Assembly: GCF_039871975.1 (NCBI RefSeq)
Contig: NZ_JBDPLL010000001.1
Direction: 5' to 3' (one strand)
Length of the DNA stretch: 64,000 nucleotides
Source: Trichormus_B sp936914905
GTDB taxonomy: Bacteria; Cyanobacteriota; Cyanobacteriia; Cyanobacteriales; Nostocaceae
The notes beneath the pieces were generated by a model. It worked only from the letters and a program-made list of their open reading frames with translations, was not told the origin of the DNA and made no database searches. The translations under genes were made by a program, and so were the position numbers. This document shows, piece after piece, positions 29,687 to 40,473 of the stretch (position 1 is the first letter of the stretch; each line of letters opens with the position of its first letter).

Positions 29687-32524
29687 ATGTGGCGTAAATT
29701 CCAAGCTTTCATACATCGTACTCGTAGCGTTTTGATTATTACTCCTAGTGTTGCCCTGACAGTTATTGTTGGGGAGTTGTTGGGAATTTTCAATTTGCCT
29801 GAGTGGAAACTTCGTGATGAATGGGTGCGAATGCGTTCGTGTGAAGCAGGCACTTTTCTGTGGTGTTCGCCCAATACATTAGCTGACGAAATCGTCATTG
29901 TCACAATTGATGAAGATGATATCCATTCAGTTGGTAAATGGCCAGTTCCAGATAGGTCACTAGCACAATTACTGGAAATAATCCGAGCGCAACAACCCCG
30001 CGTTATCGGCTTGGATCTCTATCGGGATTTACCAGAAGGTAATGCTTATGAACAACTCGCCGAAATTTTCCGCACTACTTCGAATTTGATTGGTGTTGAA
30101 AAAATTAGCGGTGAGCGTGTCAAACCGCCACCGGAACTAAAAAAAGAGCAAGTAGGATTAGCCGATTTGTTGTTGGATGGCGATCGCCATGTGCGCCGCG
30201 CCCTCTTGACAGCGAATGATGCCCAAGCAAACGACCAACCGAAAGGAGGATTGGCAACTCTTGTAGCAATCAAGTACCTGGAAGCTGAAAACATCACCTT
30301 AAAATCCGTTGATGCAAAGCGACAGAAGTTTAGCCTGGGTAAGCAAATATATTTACCCCTAGGAAATAAAGTAGCAGGTTATACCGAATTTGATTTAGGA
30401 GGCTATCAAATTCTCCTCAATTGGTATGGTTCGGAAACTGCGTTTCGCAGGGTTGCTATGCGCGATGTGTTAGCAGGAAAAATTCCCCCAGACCTGATGC
30501 GCGATCGCATGGTATTTATTGGGTCAACCGCTGTCAGTATCAAAGACTTCTTTGACACACCATTCAGCTCTTCCTTGATTTCTATCCAAAAACCTGCATC
30601 TGGTGAAGCAACACCTGGGGTTGTGATCCATGCCAATATTGCCCATCAACTAGTGCGAGGGGCAAGAACAGGGAAAGGCAACTTGCATGGTCTTTCTGGT
30701 ATAGCTGCGTCGCTGTGGATTATTTTGTGGTCTGTAATTGGTTCTAGTGGTAGTTGGTGGTTAGTCAGTGCGCGTAAGGGAAGACAGATTCCTGGGGGAA
30801 AAATTCTTTGGGCTACTGTATCCATAAATGCAGGATTGCTGGGGGGTGGCTACGGAATGTTTTTGCATGGTGTTTTGATTCCGGTGACACCCTCCTTAGC
30901 TACCTTTGTCATCTGTGTAATTGCCACAACTAATACCTATAAACAACAGAAGTTAGAAGAAACTAATCAGCAACTAGAAATTGCCAATGGTCAACTTTTA
31001 GATTATTCCAAAACTCTGGAGTTAAAAGTTGAAGACCGAACTTATGAACTACTGGAAGCCAAGCAAGCAGCTGATGCTGCTAACCAGGCCAAGAGCGAGT
31101 TTCTAGCAAATATGAGCCACGAGTTACGTACACCGCTTAATGGTATCCTTGGTTTTGCTCAGGTGCTGGAGGTATCACCAACTATGGAACAGAAAGATCG
31201 AGAAGGCGTGAACATTATTTACCAATGCGGTTCACATCTCTTATTGTTGATTAATGATATTCTCGACCTGTCAAAAATAGAAGCTCGTAAATTAGAATTG
31301 GTGGCAACTAATGTACATCTGCCCAGCTTTTTACATGGTGTGAGCGAGATTTGTAGTATCCGAGCACAGCAGAAGGGAATTGCATTTCATGTCTCCATAA
31401 GCGATCGCTTACCAGTTGTCATTCAAGTAGATGAGAAGCGGTTACGCCAAGTCTTGATCAACTTACTAGGGAACGCTATCAAATTTACAGATGATGGTAG
31501 TGTCACATTCAAAGCAGATTTGATAGAGCCAGAGTTTCAACAAATGACAAATGAAACTACACAAATAAGATATCAGAAGATTCGGTTCCAGATAGAAGAT
31601 ACAGGTATTGGGATGTCATCAGACCAATTAGAGAAAATATTTTTGGCCTTTGAACAAGTAGGTGAAGTGGGACGGAAATCTGAAGGTACTGGTTTGGGAT
31701 TAGCAATTAGTCAAAGAATCGCGGAATTGATGGGTAGCCCAATTCAAGTACATAGTCAGCTGGGTAAAGGTAGTCTATTTTGGCTAGATTTGACAGTACC
31801 CGTACCAGTTTCCCATGACTGGCAGACATCCAGTTACGCTCCAACCCACCAGAAAGTCATCGGTATTCGGGGTAGTACACCACAAATTTTGATTATTGAT
31901 GATGATGGCAACCACCGTTCTATCTTGAACTGTCTGCTACAAAATATTGGCTGTCAAATTCTAGAAGCAAGCGATGGCAAACAGGGACTACAGATGGTAA
32001 AGGAATATCACCCAGATGTGATTTTGCTTGATTTAGCTATGCCTAATATGGATGGCTTGGAGCTAATGGTTCACCTGCAAGAGAATCCACAAACTAGTTC
32101 TATTCCGATCATTGTCTCTACTGCGAGTGTATTCGAGGAAAATCGGCAACAGAGTTTGCAGGCCGGAGCAACAGCGTTCTTACCCAAACCTCTGCAAATT
32201 GATGAACTATTCAATGTCCTGCAATCGCTGCTAAAAGTCGAGTGGATTTATGCCCAATCTCCATATTTACTGTCGTCTTATCAACCTCAGCATAAAAATA
32301 GTGATGAATTACTTCTACCATCACAGGATATTTTACAGCAACTCTATCATTTGGCGATGATGGGAGATATATCGGAGATTGAGGGAATAATAGAAGAGCT
32401 AATTCAGCAAAACAGTCAGCTAGCTCCCTTCACCACTGAAATGAGCAAACTTGCTGCCAACTTCCAAACTACAAAAATTTGTCAGTTCCTGAAATCATTT
32501 GTTACTGGGGAGTCACATCAATGA
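29687..32524 (+). CDS. CHASE2 hybrid sensor histidine kinase
   Basis: 945 residues. After an N-terminal membrane segment comes an extracellular CHASE2 sensor (about 60-330: DEIVIVTIDEDDIHSVGKWPVPD, PRVIGLDLYRD), two or three membrane segments (about 335-425), a coiled-coil linker, HisKA with His478 (NMSHELRTPLNG), HATPase with NLLGNAIKFT, DTGIGM and GTGLGLAIS, and a C-terminal receiver with acceptor Asp782 (VILLDLAMPNMDG). The ligand is unknown. Its end overlaps the next gene by 4 bp (ATGA), so the two are translationally coupled. A HIP1-like repeat and inverted-repeat copy lie upstream. Confidence 0.9.
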   Translation: MWRKFQAFIHRTRSVLIITPSVALTVIVGELLGIFNLPEWKLRDEWVRMRSCEAGTFLWCSPNTLADEIVIVTIDEDDIHSVGKWPVPDRSLAQLLEIIRAQQPRVIGLDLYRDLPEGNAYEQLAEIFRTTSNLIGVEKISGERVKPPPELKKEQVGLADLLLDGDRHVRRALLTANDAQANDQPKGGLATLVAIKYLEAENITLKSVDAKRQKFSLGKQIYLPLGNKVAGYTEFDLGGYQILLNWYGSETAFRRVAMRDVLAGKIPPDLMRDRMVFIGSTAVSIKDFFDTPFSSSLISIQKPASGEATPGVVIHANIAHQLVRGARTGKGNLHGLSGIAASLWIILWSVIGSSGSWWLVSARKGRQIPGGKILWATVSINAGLLGGGYGMFLHGVLIPVTPSLATFVICVIATTNTYKQQKLEETNQQLEIANGQLLDYSKTLELKVEDRTYELLEAKQAADAANQAKSEFLANMSHELRTPLNGILGFAQVLEVSPTMEQKDREGVNIIYQCGSHLLLLINDILDLSKIEARKLELVATNVHLPSFLHGVSEICSIRAQQKGIAFHVSISDRLPVVIQVDEKRLRQVLINLLGNAIKFTDDGSVTFKADLIEPEFQQMTNETTQIRYQKIRFQIEDTGIGMSSDQLEKIFLAFEQVGEVGRKSEGTGLGLAISQRIAELMGSPIQVHSQLGKGSLFWLDLTVPVPVSHDWQTSSYAPTHQKVIGIRGSTPQILIIDDDGNHRSILNCLLQNIGCQILEASDGKQGLQMVKEYHPDVILLDLAMPNMDGLELMVHLQENPQTSSIPIIVSTASVFEENRQQSLQAGATAFLPKPLQIDELFNVLQSLLKVEWIYAQSPYLLSSYQPQHKNSDELLLPSQDILQQLYHLAMMGDISEIEGIIEELIQQNSQLAPFTTEMSKLAANFQTTKICQFLKSFVTGESHQ

Positions 32525-33834
32525 TCACCAAACCACTTTTGAAACCAACATACGTCCTTTTGGTAGATGACAATCCCAATAATCTCAAAGTTTTATCAGA
32601 AGCAATTCAGCGATGTGGTTGGAAAGCTCTAATGGCGAGGGATGGAGAGTCAGCGATCAGACAAACAGAATATGCTCATCCTGATTTGATTCTCCTAGAT
32701 GTAATGATGCCAGGTCTGGATGGATTTGAAACTTGTCGTAGATTAAAAGCCAATCCCCTCACTTACAATACCCCGGTCATTTTCATGACTGCCTTATGCG
32801 ATCCTACAGACAAAGTTAAAGGACTAGAAATTGGTGCAGTTGACTACATTACTAAACCCTTCCAACATGAAGAAGTCATTGCTAGATTAAAGTTACACCT
32901 AAAAATATCTAATCTCACCCGTACCCTAGAACAAAGAGTCCAAGAACGGACCGCAGAGTTAACCCAATCTCTACAACAGTTAAAACAAACCCAAGTACAA
33001 CTCATCCAAAGTGAGAAAATGTCCACTCTTGGACAACTTGTTGCAGGTATAGGTCATGAGATTAATAACCCCATTGGTTTTATTAGTGGAAATTGCTATC
33101 ACATTGAGGAATATGTTAAGGACATCCTTCGTTTAGTAAATCTCCAACAGCAAAAATTACCACATCTAGACCCAGATATTGAAGAACTCCTTGAAGAAAT
33201 CGATTTAGAGTATCTGATAGAGGATTTACCAAAAATTCTCGTATCAATGCATCAGGGAATTGATCGTCTTAAGGACATCAGCCTTTCTCTCAGAACCTTT
33301 GCCAGATCTGATATCTCATCTAAAGTGGAGTTTCAGATTCATGAAGGGATGGATAGTACCTTAATGTTATTGAAACATCGACTGAAAAATCAAGGTAATC
33401 GCCCTACAATCGAGGTTGTTAGGCAATATGGTACTTTGCCTTCCATCATTTGCTATCCCGGACAGATGAACCAGGTATTTATGAACATTATCGCCAATGC
33501 GATTGATGCCTTTGATGACTTGCATGAAAACCATTTAGATGAGGAGATAGCTGTTTCTTATCCTCACACCATCACGATCACTACATCAGTCAATAATGAG
33601 CAACAAAATGTTTCAATTTGCATTGAAGATAATGCTATTGGTATGCCACCTGATGTGCAAGCTAGAATTTTTGAGCCATCTTTTACAACTAAGGTTGTGG
33701 GTAAAGGAACTGGTCTAGGGTTAGCTATCAGCTACCAAATTGTTGTCGATAAACACAATGGAGAAATCAACTGCTTTTCAACTTTTGGCAAAGGAACGAA
33801 ATTTATTATTACTCTGCCAAATTCGAGAAATTAA
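32521..33834 (+). CDS. receiver-histidine kinase, partner of the CHASE2 kinase
   Basis: 437 residues: N-terminal receiver with Asp60 (LILLDVMMPGLDGFE) and Lys in YITKPF, coiled-coil linker, then a histidine kinase core with His179 (GIGHEINNPIGF), N box NIIANAIDAF and GTGLGLAIS. The ATP-lid motif usually written DNGIGM is DNAIGM here (Ala372 replaces Gly), which may lower activity. The start at 32521 overlaps the upstream stop (ATGA). It likely receives phosphate from, or acts in a relay with, the CHASE2 kinase. An alternative start 14 codons upstream lies inside the previous gene and is less likely. Confidence 0.87.
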   Translation: MITKPLLKPTYVLLVDDNPNNLKVLSEAIQRCGWKALMARDGESAIRQTEYAHPDLILLDVMMPGLDGFETCRRLKANPLTYNTPVIFMTALCDPTDKVKGLEIGAVDYITKPFQHEEVIARLKLHLKISNLTRTLEQRVQERTAELTQSLQQLKQTQVQLIQSEKMSTLGQLVAGIGHEINNPIGFISGNCYHIEEYVKDILRLVNLQQQKLPHLDPDIEELLEEIDLEYLIEDLPKILVSMHQGIDRLKDISLSLRTFARSDISSKVEFQIHEGMDSTLMLLKHRLKNQGNRPTIEVVRQYGTLPSIICYPGQMNQVFMNIIANAIDAFDDLHENHLDEEIAVSYPHTITITTSVNNEQQNVSICIEDNAIGMPPDVQARIFEPSFTTKVVGKGTGLGLAISYQIVVDKHNGEINCFSTFGKGTKFIITLPNSRN

Positions 33835-33874
33835 ATAGTGGATAATATCCTGAATATCCTGTAGAAACAGAACG

Positions 33875-35632
33875 TCAAAATGGCGAATACTGCACGGAGA
33901 AGTAGAATCCATTTTCCTGGAGCGATCGCTTTTCGCTATCTACTGATGTGAGAGGAATACCCCAATCTAGACGGATTGAGAAGTTATTACTCTGTTTCCA
34001 GAGTAGTCCTAACCCAGTACCAACTAACATACTAGGTAATGGATTGTCGCCCTTAGTATTCCAGCCCTGACCCACGTCTATAAATGGGGTCAGTTGTAGC
34101 AATCCTGCCAGATTGGACGTATGCAAAATTGGCAACCGAAATTCAGCTGAAAATAATATGCCATTGTCAGTAAGTAATGTATCTTGGCGATAGCCTCGTA
34201 CACTTAGTTGTCCACCAAGACCAAATTGCTCGAAAGGTACGAGAGTATCTGCTGCTAGTTGTAAATCGCCCTTAGCTAAAAACAGAGTGTCTGGTGCTAA
34301 CTGTTGCACCCACTGTGCCTGTCCTCGCCACGCGAAAAAGCGGCTATCTGGCGTATCTTCATTGACATTGGCCTCGAACCAATCTACCCCCAAACTAAAT
34401 TGGGATCGCACTGCAATAACTTGCTGATTACTTCGTTGGTTATATTCCTGAGTAAAACGCAGGACAGAAATTTTAGTTTTTCCGTCGGCATCTGCACCGA
34501 CATATAAAGGAAACCCGCCAATATCATTAAGACCTAACTCAGTTTGGCTTTCTTGATGTGATAACGATAGTTCCACTGCCAATTCCTGGGTTGGCTTTTG
34601 TATCAGTGGTTGCCGATAGCCTAATTCGTAAGACCTAGTTTGTGATTGAATATCAAGGATGCTGAATGGTTCTTCAATTACATTATTCCATCCTTGGTTA
34701 AAACCAAACCAGACAGTACCATTGCGAGCGTTAATCGGTAGTTTGTAATTTAGATTGATTGAATCACTGCCATCGGTATTAGTGTATCCCACACTGAGCG
34801 TGTCCCCTAAACCTAGTAAATTGGACTCTTTGAAATCCACACCCTGACGAAAACTACCTATACTAGGCGATCGCCCATTATCTAAAGTGGTTGTGAGTGA
34901 GACAGTGTGAGCTTCTTGAACCTCTACTTGCAATATATTGCTGCCGGGATGCACACCCATCTGTAACTCAGCTGACAGGTTTTGAATGCGCGGATCGAGG
35001 CGGAGGAATTGCAGCTTTTCGATTAAGCGTGGTATATTTAAGGGTTTACCAGCACCTATTCGGATGCGATCGCGAATGTATTGACTACGCAATTGCCGAT
35101 TACCAACGATTTTAATTTCTGATAAACTGCCCTCTAACACCTGAACTTTAAGGACTCCAGCTTCTAATGTCTGTGGTGTAATTAAAGCCCCTGTTGTGAC
35201 ATAACCATGGTCAGTGTATAGCTTAGTGATGGCATCTTTAATTTGCAATATCTCTACAAACGATACCTCCCGTCCGACAAAGGAAGATGTAATCGCCGCA
35301 AACTGTTTTGGTGTGAAGACTGTACTACCGACAACTTTAATGCGATCAACCCGGAATTTGGCATTAGCATCATCCTCTCCTGGTGCTGGCTGTTCCGGTA
35401 GTAGCACAAGTGGAAGTAATTGCTCCTGATCTGATGGTTGAGGTAACACATCCGACGGTAAGGGAGCAACAGGAATATCTTCTAAGCGTCCAGATGGTGA
35501 AGTCAGAGGATTGGAAGTTTGAGCGTTCGCTTGATGGTAGCTGCATAATAGCGCTGCTAGAATCAAGCCGACTTTTAGAAGTTTTAGTTTAAAGATGAAA
35601 TTTAACAACTTGTTTAATGTTGGTTGAGACAA
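33875..35632 (-). CDS. ShlB/FhaC/HecB two-partner secretion transporter
   Basis: 585-residue outer-membrane TpsB transporter. Signal peptide (VGLILAALLCSYHQANAQ), proline-rich linker, POTRA domains (about 90-245: FRVDRIKVVGSTVFT, ITKLYTDHGYVTTGALI, IKIVGNRQLRSQYIRDRI), and a 16-strand-type barrel including the VRGYRQD plug/loop motif near residue 480. It exports filamentous-haemagglutinin-like TpsA proteins. It is intact, convergent with the kinase pair, and lies upstream of two TpsA-like remnants on the other strand, both broken. Confidence 0.92.
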   Translation of the reverse strand: MSQPTLNKLLNFIFKLKLLKVGLILAALLCSYHQANAQTSNPLTSPSGRLEDIPVAPLPSDVLPQPSDQEQLLPLVLLPEQPAPGEDDANAKFRVDRIKVVGSTVFTPKQFAAITSSFVGREVSFVEILQIKDAITKLYTDHGYVTTGALITPQTLEAGVLKVQVLEGSLSEIKIVGNRQLRSQYIRDRIRIGAGKPLNIPRLIEKLQFLRLDPRIQNLSAELQMGVHPGSNILQVEVQEAHTVSLTTTLDNGRSPSIGSFRQGVDFKESNLLGLGDTLSVGYTNTDGSDSINLNYKLPINARNGTVWFGFNQGWNNVIEEPFSILDIQSQTRSYELGYRQPLIQKPTQELAVELSLSHQESQTELGLNDIGGFPLYVGADADGKTKISVLRFTQEYNQRSNQQVIAVRSQFSLGVDWFEANVNEDTPDSRFFAWRGQAQWVQQLAPDTLFLAKGDLQLAADTLVPFEQFGLGGQLSVRGYRQDTLLTDNGILFSAEFRLPILHTSNLAGLLQLTPFIDVGQGWNTKGDNPLPSMLVGTGLGLLWKQSNNFSIRLDWGIPLTSVDSEKRSLQENGFYFSVQYSPF

Positions 35633-35849
35633 TACTGAGTAAATATGAATGACTTTGTTTTTTACAGCCAGCTATTAACAAATTTACGCTCTCAGGTCTA
35701 AAGTCACTGAGACTTTTTAATCTAAGATATTTTAGCAGTTTTTCTGATACTCCCTTCCCATTAAAAGAATGCGGTAAGCTATTACGCATTTACTTTTTTT
35801 ACCCAAAAGGCTTGCTACAAGGACTCTAGGCTACTAAATATTAAATTTA

Positions 35850-36420
35850 GGTGCGTAACAGCTGATTATTTTTGGGCCTAATGTCAGCTTAAATATTAGT
35901 GGATCGTTTATTGGGACTACAGCCGACAGTATGAAATTTGCCGATGGATTCAAGTTTAATGCCACCGATGCCACACCACTACCCTTATTAACTATGAGTG
36001 TGCCAGTCGGATTGCTACTTGGAGCAAATACTGGAAGGATCCGCACCCAAAGAACGCCAGCACTCAACTTCTTTGCTCGCCCATCGCAAATCTTCAAGGC
36101 TAAGGCTCAAGAGGCAACATAAAGATCAGTGCTCTATTATTGCTGTCCCAAAAGAAAACAGGGATATTTCGGCGAATGCTGTATTTGGATAAGGTGGCAA
36201 CATCCAAATCACTACTCAAGGCATATTTGGATTGAAATTCCGTGACCAATTAACTTCTGATAGTGATATGATAGCCAGTTCGCAATTTGGTAATTTGGTG
36301 TGACTGGCACTGTTCAAGTTAATACAATTGGTGTTGACCCCAGTTCTGGTTTGAAAGAATCTCATCACTGTCCGATAACTACCACCTATGCCTGCCCAAC
36401 GAGAGATTGGCAACATTTTG
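35850..36420 (+). pseudogene. filamentous haemagglutinin (TpsA) remnant
   Basis: Short pieces align with the better-preserved TpsA-like gene downstream: TADSMKFADGFKFNATDATPLPLLTMSVPVGLL (compare NSIKFADWTEFSA...LLRMSVPIGLQ) and, in another frame, NIQITTQGIFGLKFRDQLTS (compare NINITTNSILGLDFRNQLTP). The middle of the gene is missing, so this is an internally deleted second copy. Confidence 0.7.
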
Positions 36421-36495
36421 ACTCTGTGACTCATCGCTAACATGGCCATGACGAAGGAGCTCAATTGCCCTATCGTCGTCACTTTTATTTCTGGT

Positions 36496-36649
36496 AAGTA
36501 AGTGGGCGTTAGAAATTTTCGTTATGACAAGGCAAGAGGTGAACAAGCGTGGTCTTGGGGAGCCACTGCGATGGACGGGTTTCCCGTAGGTGCTTCGCCT
36601 TCTCCCAGGGAGTGACTGGAGAACCTAAAGGGCAAAAGGTACTCATGCA
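36496..36649. repeat. long dispersed repeat, inverted partner of 29344-29529
   Basis: Reverse complement of the repeat at 29344-29529, lacking about 30 bp of its centre. Confidence 0.8.
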
Positions 36650-36846
36650 AGAGTGAAGAGGTTTTCACGCTAATTTACATTTTGTTACATACTTTTGTTC
36701 TTTCACGTCTTTCTACTTAGCAGTCTTTACAAGATTGTTAATATTGGTAGCAGGATTTACAAGAGCGTTAGGATATGGAACATGGGCAATGCCCGTGATT
36801 TTGACTTGTTGTTTTCGAAGACGATAACTGTATTACATCAGCCCTC

Positions 36847-39800
36847 TTGTCATACTCTTTTTTTTGGCTAAGGTATTGTGATCAAGGTATTGTGATCAAA
36901 GTAAGTATTGCTGGCTTAATCTTAATTAGCGAAATTTTCACATCTGGTATTGACAACATTGGCGTTGACGCTCAAGTTATTCCCTATGGCACTCTCAACA
37001 CTACTGTGACCGGAAGTAATAATCACACCGTCACCAAGGGTAGCCGTGTCGGCAATAATTTATTTCATAGCCTCAGCCAATTCTCCTTTCCTAGCAATGG
37101 TTCGGCAGTTTTTAACAATGCCACAGATATCCAAAATATTTTTAGTCGTTTAACTGGCGCCAATGTTTCTCATATTGATAGTTTAATTCAATCCAATGGT
37201 AGTGCCAATTTATTTTTACTCAACCCCAGTGGCATTATTTTTGGGCAAAATGCCAGATTTAATATCGGTGGTTCCTTTGTGGGGAAAACAGCCAATAGTA
37301 TTAAATTTGCTGATTGGACGGAGTTTAGTGCAGTCAATCCGAGTAGTCCGCCATTGTTAAGAATGAGTGTGCCAATCGGGTTACAAATGGGACAGAATGC
37401 AGCACAGATTCAAGTACAGGGCAAACTAACCACCGGATAAGATCTGACCCTAGAAGCAGGTAGCCTGGAATTACAAGGGCAACTGGTAGCAGGGAGAGAT
37501 TTGACCCTAAAAGCTCAAGATACCATACAGATACGTGATAGCCTCACGGCTCCATTTCTTGCCCAAGCAGACAGAAACTTAATAATTCAGGGGAATCAGA
37601 GCATTAATATCCTGGCGTTCAACCATCCCAAGGTGGCACTTCAGAGTGGGGGTAATCTGAATTTGATCAGTAACGGGAATATTTCTGGCGATGCTCATTT
37701 TGTTATCGGTGGGGATATCACAGTTTCCACAAATAACGGTGATATTTCTCTGAATGGCAGCTTAGATTCATCAGTAAATAGCTACAGTACAACTCGGAAT
37801 GGAGACAGACGATATCACAGTTTCCACAAATAACGGTGATATTTCTCTCGATGGCAGCTTAATTTCATTAGTATTTTCTCACTATGGTATATCTGGAAAT
37901 GGAGGCGATATAACAGTTTCTACAACCAATGGGAGCCTCTCCAACCGCAGCAGTTTAATATCGTTTTCCACCTCACTCCGGAATAGTAGGAATGGTGGCA
38001 ATATCACACTATCCACGACTCATGGCAATCTCTCCAACCAGGGAATTGTGTACTCGTTTTCCAGCGCACAAGAAAATAGTGGTAATGGAGGTGATATAAT
38101 ACTTTCCGCAACTAATGGCAACCTCTCTAATCAGATCTAATTAGAGTAATTTATACTCCTTATCCTACTCAGTCACGGGTAATAGTGGGAATGGGGGTGA
38201 TATAGCCTTTAAGGTATAAAACGGGGATATCTTGGGCAATGGCAGCAGCTTGTATACTTTTTGAGCACCCCAAGGAACTTCCAGGAATGGCGGTTCTGTC
38301 TCCTTAAAAGCTCAAAACCAGTTATGTGGATTGACGCTGCTAACAATATCCAATACTGTCGATTGTTGGTCAAGGAGATTTGGCGATCGCCGAGGTCGTG
38401 ATCCAGACAAGTAAACCAGTGACTTTAAACACTGGAGTGACAGGCTCAATCACAATTCCGAGTGATGGAACAGGGTGATCGGGGGATGTTAGCATTAGTA
38501 GTATTGGGAATCTTACTCTCACCAACCAACAGCAGAATTGAAAGTGACACCAAAGGCAGTGATTCCGCTGGGAATATTACTTTCACCAGTTCAGGTCTAG
38601 TAACTTTGAATCAGAGTCAAATTCTCAGCAGTATAAGTAGTACAGGAACAGCTAGGAATACCAGTATTAACACGAGTGAATTCACCCTCCTGAACGGTAG
38701 TTCTATCAACTCCTCTACATCTGCAAGTGGCGATGCCTCCGGCATCAATCTGAATGTGGCTAACACCTTGAATCTTTACAATAGCATGCTCTCTGCAAGT
38801 ACGAGTAGCAGTGGCAAAGGGGGGGAGATTACCCTAAACACCGGACGCTTATAACTTAACCATCAAAGTACCATATCTAGCAATACAATAGGCATTGGTA
38901 ATGCAGGTGTAGTTGATATCACCGCTGATGCAATCGCCCTCAATCAAAGTAGCATCAATAGCCAATCCTTGGGGCAAGGTGACAGTGGCACAGTTAAACT
39001 TGATACTAACACCTTAAATTTAATCGACAATGGCGTGATTTCCACGGCGGCATCCCAATCGGGAACAGCAGGCAACTTAAGCATTACCGCCCGCGATCAC
39101 ATTAACTTACAAACTGGCTCTCAAATTACCAGTCGCAGTACGGGAACTGGCAACGGTGGTACTGTAGAAATTACAGGGTGATCGTCGGTTCTCAACCAAA
39201 ATGCTCAAATCAATGCTTCAACTGTTGTTAGTAATGGCGGTAACTTAGTGTTAAATCTTTCTGAGTTTTTGCGCCTGAGCGATCGCAGTGTACTCAATGC
39301 TGAACCTGGTGATACAGGTCATGGTGGTAACATTAGCATCAATGCCCCGTTTATCATCGGTTCTGGGAAGAGTGATAGCATTGTTAATGCTGTGCGTGGT
39401 CGCGGGGGCAATATTAACATCACGACTAATAGTATTCTCGGTTTAGACTTCCGCAACCAACTGACTCCCGATAATGACATTACAGCCAGTTCGGAGTTTG
39501 GCGTGAATGGTACAGTGCAAATTACTACACCTGACGTCAATCCCAATTTTGGATTAGTGGAATTACCCGTAAACTTAGTTGATTCATGCCAGCTAATTGC
39601 TACAGGTTGCGCGAATACAAATGACAGCAGTTTTGTGGCCACAGAAAGGGGTGGAATACCGCAAAATCTGACACAGGATATTAGGAATGATCGCCCTTGG
39701 TCTGATGCACGTGATATCTCACCATATCGCAAAACTGGTGAGGTGACAGCACAAATATCTTCATCCCCAGAAACTCTCATTCAAGCTACATCTTGCCATC

Positions 39801-39895
39801 GCAATGCCTTGGGCAAAATTGAGTTAGTTGCCGATGATAAATCTTCTGTGCAGGTGCAACCATCATTAACTTGTGCACCAGTTTCTCAAAATTAA
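36847..39895 (+). pseudogene. filamentous haemagglutinin N-terminal-domain exoprotein (TpsA), broken
   Basis: Secreted beta-helix protein that the ShlB-type transporter would export. The TPS secretion domain is clear (VGNNLFHSLSQFSFPSNGSA, NPSGIIFGQNARFNIGGSFVG), followed by repeats such as GGDITVSTNNGDISL and a typical C-terminal region (LVELPVNLVDSCQLIATGCANTNDSSFVATERGGIPQNL). TAA at 37438-37440 interrupts the first frame, which resumes unchanged. A frame change near 37800 lies in an internal duplication (GATATCACAGTTTCCACAAA repeated at about 37713 and 37812). More stops and shifts follow near 38140, 38200-38460, 38854, 38970 and 39181. Would be about 1000 residues if repaired. Confidence 0.82.
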
Positions 39896-40084
39896 TAATG
39901 TTATGAAGAAAGCGATCTCAAAACCTATTGCGAATATTTGCTGATGGGAACTTCAATGATAAATTATGAACCACCTTCCGAGCAGTTATGGTAAATCAAA
40001 CTACCTTTGTGAAGAACGGTGATAATTTTGGGGCTAGTAAATAAACTTAACTATAGAACAGATATGTTATGCAAATTCTCAGTG

Positions 40085-40470
40085 TTAGGAGTTGAGTTTA
40101 AATTCTGAAATATCTAAGATAAATTTAGTTAATTTTTCAGAATCTAGGGGTTTAGAAAACAAATATCCTTGTCTGAATCGACAATTTAATAACTTCAACT
40201 GTTGTAATTGATTATTTTCTCAATGCCTTCAGCAATTATATGTATACTCATTCTTTTCGTAGTTTGTACAGTTGCATTTACAAGCCCCAAAGTGTCCTAA
40301 CTTCCGTGTAAATAATGAATAAATGACTGTTCGATTTTCAGGTTATCAACGGGGAAAGAATGCAAATAAATAAGTGATGAATAACCAGTACCAAAATCAT
40401 CTATGCTCAATTGAATACCGCGTTAACGTATATTTCCAATCACTTGAGCAGCAGCGAAACCTAATTGATT
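40085..40470 (-). pseudogene. EAL-domain (c-di-GMP phosphodiesterase) C-terminal remnant
   Basis: Minus-strand pieces read RGIQLSIDDFGTGYSSLIYL, FPVDNLKIEQSFI, HIIAEGIE and RQGYLFSKPLDSEKLTKFIL, the second half of an EAL domain. The N-terminal catalytic part is absent, and several stops interrupt it. It follows the decayed kinase on the same strand, perhaps once its output partner. Confidence 0.75.
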
Positions 40471-40473
40471 AAT

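Noticed and set aside
32479..32520. Upstream start for the REC-kinase
   Set aside because: It lies inside the CHASE2 kinase gene; the ATG at 32521 gives the typical receiver start and a 4-bp coupling overlap.
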